From assembly GCA_023974075.1 (NCBI GenBank), contig CM043785.1, positions 19,937,169-20,001,168 of the forward strand: a stretch of 64,000 nucleotides of DNA, in the 5' to 3' direction. The position numbers were made by a program, and so were the translations under genes. The DNA comes from Chaenocephalus aceratus. Taxonomy: Eukaryota > Chordata > Actinopteri > Perciformes > Channichthyidae. Positions 61,671 to 64,000 of the stretch are shown here, piece after piece; within the stretch, counting starts at the first letter, position 1; the number at the start of each line of letters is the position of its first letter. A model generated the notes under the pieces. It made no database searches. It saw only the letters and a list, made by a program, of their open reading frames with translations, and was not told where the DNA came from.

Positions 61671-62508
61671 AGTATCCATTGTTGTATGTGTATTTATGAC
61701 GTTTAAAACAAACAAGGTATCTACCACGACTGTTTAAATGGGTAAACCTTTTTCGGGCTGCTAAGCCATTGACACAGTGCGAACTGGGCTAACTAAGTTG
61801 CTAGCGTTTCCATATATCAACTCCAATGTCAGCAGATGGCCTTACATGTATCTCATAGCAGGAGAATGTTTGCATTCACATACGAAATACTCAGACAGTA
61901 TACTCCGGGTGATTTACCGTACGGTCAGTAGTAATCAGTAGCGAACCGCTTCAACACGCGTATTTCGGTGTATTCACAGCATTCATTTTGTTATTCTACA
62001 GTATTGTTGTTTTATAGTCATTTGTTAATGTAACCCAATTTGTGTTCTTTGAAATTGAAAAGGATATCGCATTGTGTTTGTTACTTTCGTTGCAGTTGTA
62101 TATATCTTAAGTGTAATTTGGCTTGGCTTCCTATTTATGGACATGCTTTTATTTTTGAAGCAGAGTTAGCGCAGTTGACAGGAAGTTGTTGTTGCTTTGG
62201 AAACAACGTGACGGAGATTAACGGAGAAAAGTAATATCTACATATAAAGACGGAGAAAGTAAACAATAACGTTTATGGTTAAGTGTTAGCACCCCCCGAA
62301 GAGGCACAAGCTCTTACGTTGATATTGGAGTTTTCAATTAGGAAAAAAACGAATAACGAAATTGAAACCCAGAATAGTACTCCAACAAACGAATATAGCC
62401 CTAGTATGTATACTAGGACGCCGAACACATATGGTAGGGCGAACACATATGGTACTGACACCGGCAGCAGCTTACAAAGCTGCGATAGACAAGATGCTGA
62501 AAATGGCT

Positions 62509-63618
62509 ATAGAGTGGCGAAGTCACGTCAATCTACTTCCCGTCCATGGGAACTTATTTCGGAAAAATAATGTATTGAAGTCAATGGAGAGAGAAAACGT
62601 ATCTTTCGATCCCGTTTGAATTGTGCCATGAATTACACTTATGATGTTTGTCAATCTTACACAATTATTTCTATGTCAAAAAAGTCACAGTTTGTCGTAA
62701 AACTGTTGAAATATAAGACTATGAAAAATATGCAACTAGAAAGACTACAAATCCCAGAGTAGAGTAAGTGATGTCACAATTGTTTTCCTCCACTAAGAGA
62801 CAGAATCTATCTATATGGCGCTGGCTAAGATAAGATAACTTTAACAAGATGCCTGTGTGCTTAGTACCAGGTTGTTATCATACCAGCAATGGGTCTTGCA
62901 CGTTATTTCGCTTCCCGTCTGATGAAAGGACAAGGAGTGGCTGGATCAAGTTAGCTACCTAGCTAGTAGCTAGCACATTAGTTAGCATTACAGCCTTGTC
63001 ATTTTTATTAGCCTTAATATGAAGTAACATTAAGTAACCCAAAATGTTAAATAGTAAGAGTAGTAATCATATTTCGTGAACCCTTTGAAGAGTACTGTCA
63101 CCGGTGTGATCATTCTATAATACACAATTTAAGCCCGGGGGAGAAATGCTAACGCTAGCATCGGCGATCGCCAATCTTTTCTACTTCATGCTATCTGCAC
63201 AAATGGTTGACATTAAACATTAAAAAGACCAGGCAGTTCAGAGAGAATCGAAGGCAGGCAGGCAGGCAGCTTTGCATGACATTCTTCTGGACGTGTTTCA
63301 TTGTGGTGATAGTGAGGGTAGTCAATCGTTTTGTTGAAAAGACAGTTGTGACGGCCATCTTGGTGACGTGTGTTGTTGTGCGAGACCAGAGATGTAGTTC
63401 ATTGAGCATTTCACACAAACAAATGTGTTACTTCACTTTTTTTTTTTTGACTTGCAAAATTATCTTTTCAATTGACAAACATCATATGTGTAATTCATGG
63501 CACAATTCAAACGGGATCGAAAGATAATCTTTCTCTCTCCATTGACTTCAATACATAATTTTTACGAAATAAGGTCCCATGGAGGTCCACCGGAAGGGGA
63601 GGGACTTTGCCACTCTAT
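62509..63618. mobile_element. 1.1-kb DNA element with ~145-bp inverted repeats and THAP fragment
   Basis: The arm 62509-62655 is inverted at 63472-63618. Shared pieces are 'atagagtggc(g/a)aagtc', 'tgtattgaagtcaatggaga', 'tttcgatcccgtttgaattg' and 'gatgtttgtcaat'. Inside, an ATG at 62849 encodes 37 codons, 'MPVCLVPGCYHT ... FRFPSDERTRSGWIK', the first half of a THAP finger, before a TAG at 62960. No transposase core is present and the target duplication is not clear. Confidence 0.8.
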
Positions 63619-64000
63619 TAGGGAGGAATGGATGATATACAGTGTATATATATGTATATTATTTAGACAAATAAAGTTTGATGGAAATACTATAATATAA
63701 TAATAATATAATATATAATATATATTATTTGCTCCTATAACATATCATTCATATATAGCAAACCATGATTTGATTTTTCATCAAACACAGTAGTAGTTTA
63801 TTACAGGTAAAAATAACTTGCTCTTCTTCCGTTCTACGCCTCAAAAGGTCTATAATCGAATCTGTACATGTTATGGAGGTTCTGCAGGGTGTGGGGTATG
63901 TATGGTGTATATCTTGGCATATAATGTTGTGTGCTACTGTTGGTGTTTTCAGCTAGCTGTCTACATAATGTTGTAACAGTCAGCTAGGCTACCTTTCTAA

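Larger units (their letters stand above)
59736..61680 (+). mobile_element. Kolobok-like element with THAP exon, interrupted by a hAT element
   Basis: The left end 'aggtcccatgtcatgctttt' follows TTAA (59732-59735) and matches the MITE at 28448 for about 110 bp. At 59849 a hAT terminus 'caggggtgcccaacc' begins. Family-specific sequence resumes at about 61212 with 'acgcctcgttggagatttct', also found in the MITE at about 28914. Then an ATG at 61386 opens a THAP zinc finger: 'VCFLSC', 'FPRAEPRQSQW', 'CARHF' and 'AVPTLF' in one frame, ending at a GTAAGT donor near 61671. One in-frame TGA at 61509-61511 breaks it. The right end of the element is not identified. Confidence 0.65.

Noticed and set aside
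1..64000. tRNA or rRNA genes
   Set aside because: Only degenerate tRNA-like parts of SINE repeats were seen, with no intact cloverleaf or ribosomal sequence.

Overview
The window is nuclear DNA of a teleost fish, probably a percomorph-type species. It carries vertebrate genes with short GT-AG introns, many long (CA)n/(TG)n microsatellites, and fish-type mobile DNA: an L2-like LINE, a DIRS-like retrotransposon, hAT elements and THAP-bearing DNA elements. No prokaryotic or organellar signal was seen.

Four host genes could be assembled exon by exon. A complete importin-alpha gene, best matched to kpna7, lies on the + strand at 16380-23569 (12 coding exons, 513 codons before the stop). A complete xpa gene for nucleotide-excision repair lies on the - strand at 29947-33276 (5 coding exons, 275 residues). 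Upstream of it on the same strand is slc24a2 (NCKX2), a K+-dependent Na+/Ca2+ exchanger, from 36950 to about 49700. Its reading frame is damaged in the large first coding exon. The last two exons of nans (sialic acid synthase) lie on the - strand at 57528-59480, and the rest runs off the right edge or is hidden by repeats. A mono-ADP-ribosyltransferase-like pseudogene (24399-26883) is broken by frameshifts and by a 1.65-kb DNA transposon.

Region by region: 1-7.3 kb is intergenic with microsatellites, and 7.3-8.5 kb holds dispersed repeats. At 8.5-10.9 kb is a decayed DIRS-like element with inverted and direct terminal repeats. From 10.9 to 16.2 kb the sequence is intergenic and includes a nested MITE palindrome. 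At 16.2-23.6 kb lies kpna7, with a hAT fragment in intron 5 and an L2-like LINE in intron 11. From 24.4 to 29.3 kb is the pseudogene followed by three stacked DNA transposons. At 29.9-33.3 kb is xpa, with a nested hAT element and an AT-rich palindrome in its fourth intron. From 35 to 49.7 kb is slc24a2, and 49.7-57.5 kb is intergenic. At 57.5-64 kb is nans plus a dense transposon cluster that includes two further THAP-domain fragments.

The genes do not form a pathway. xpa, nans and slc24a2 all have human orthologs on chromosome 9 (xpa and nans close together), so the right half resembles a conserved ancestral block. The most interesting material is the mobile DNA. One family has AGGTCCCATG-type ends next to TTAA and is plausibly linked to a THAP-domain exon, which suggests a Kolobok-like element. 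The other notable points are the two-step structure of the DIRS termini and the disrupted slc24a2 frame beside a 590-bp GGAT microsatellite.
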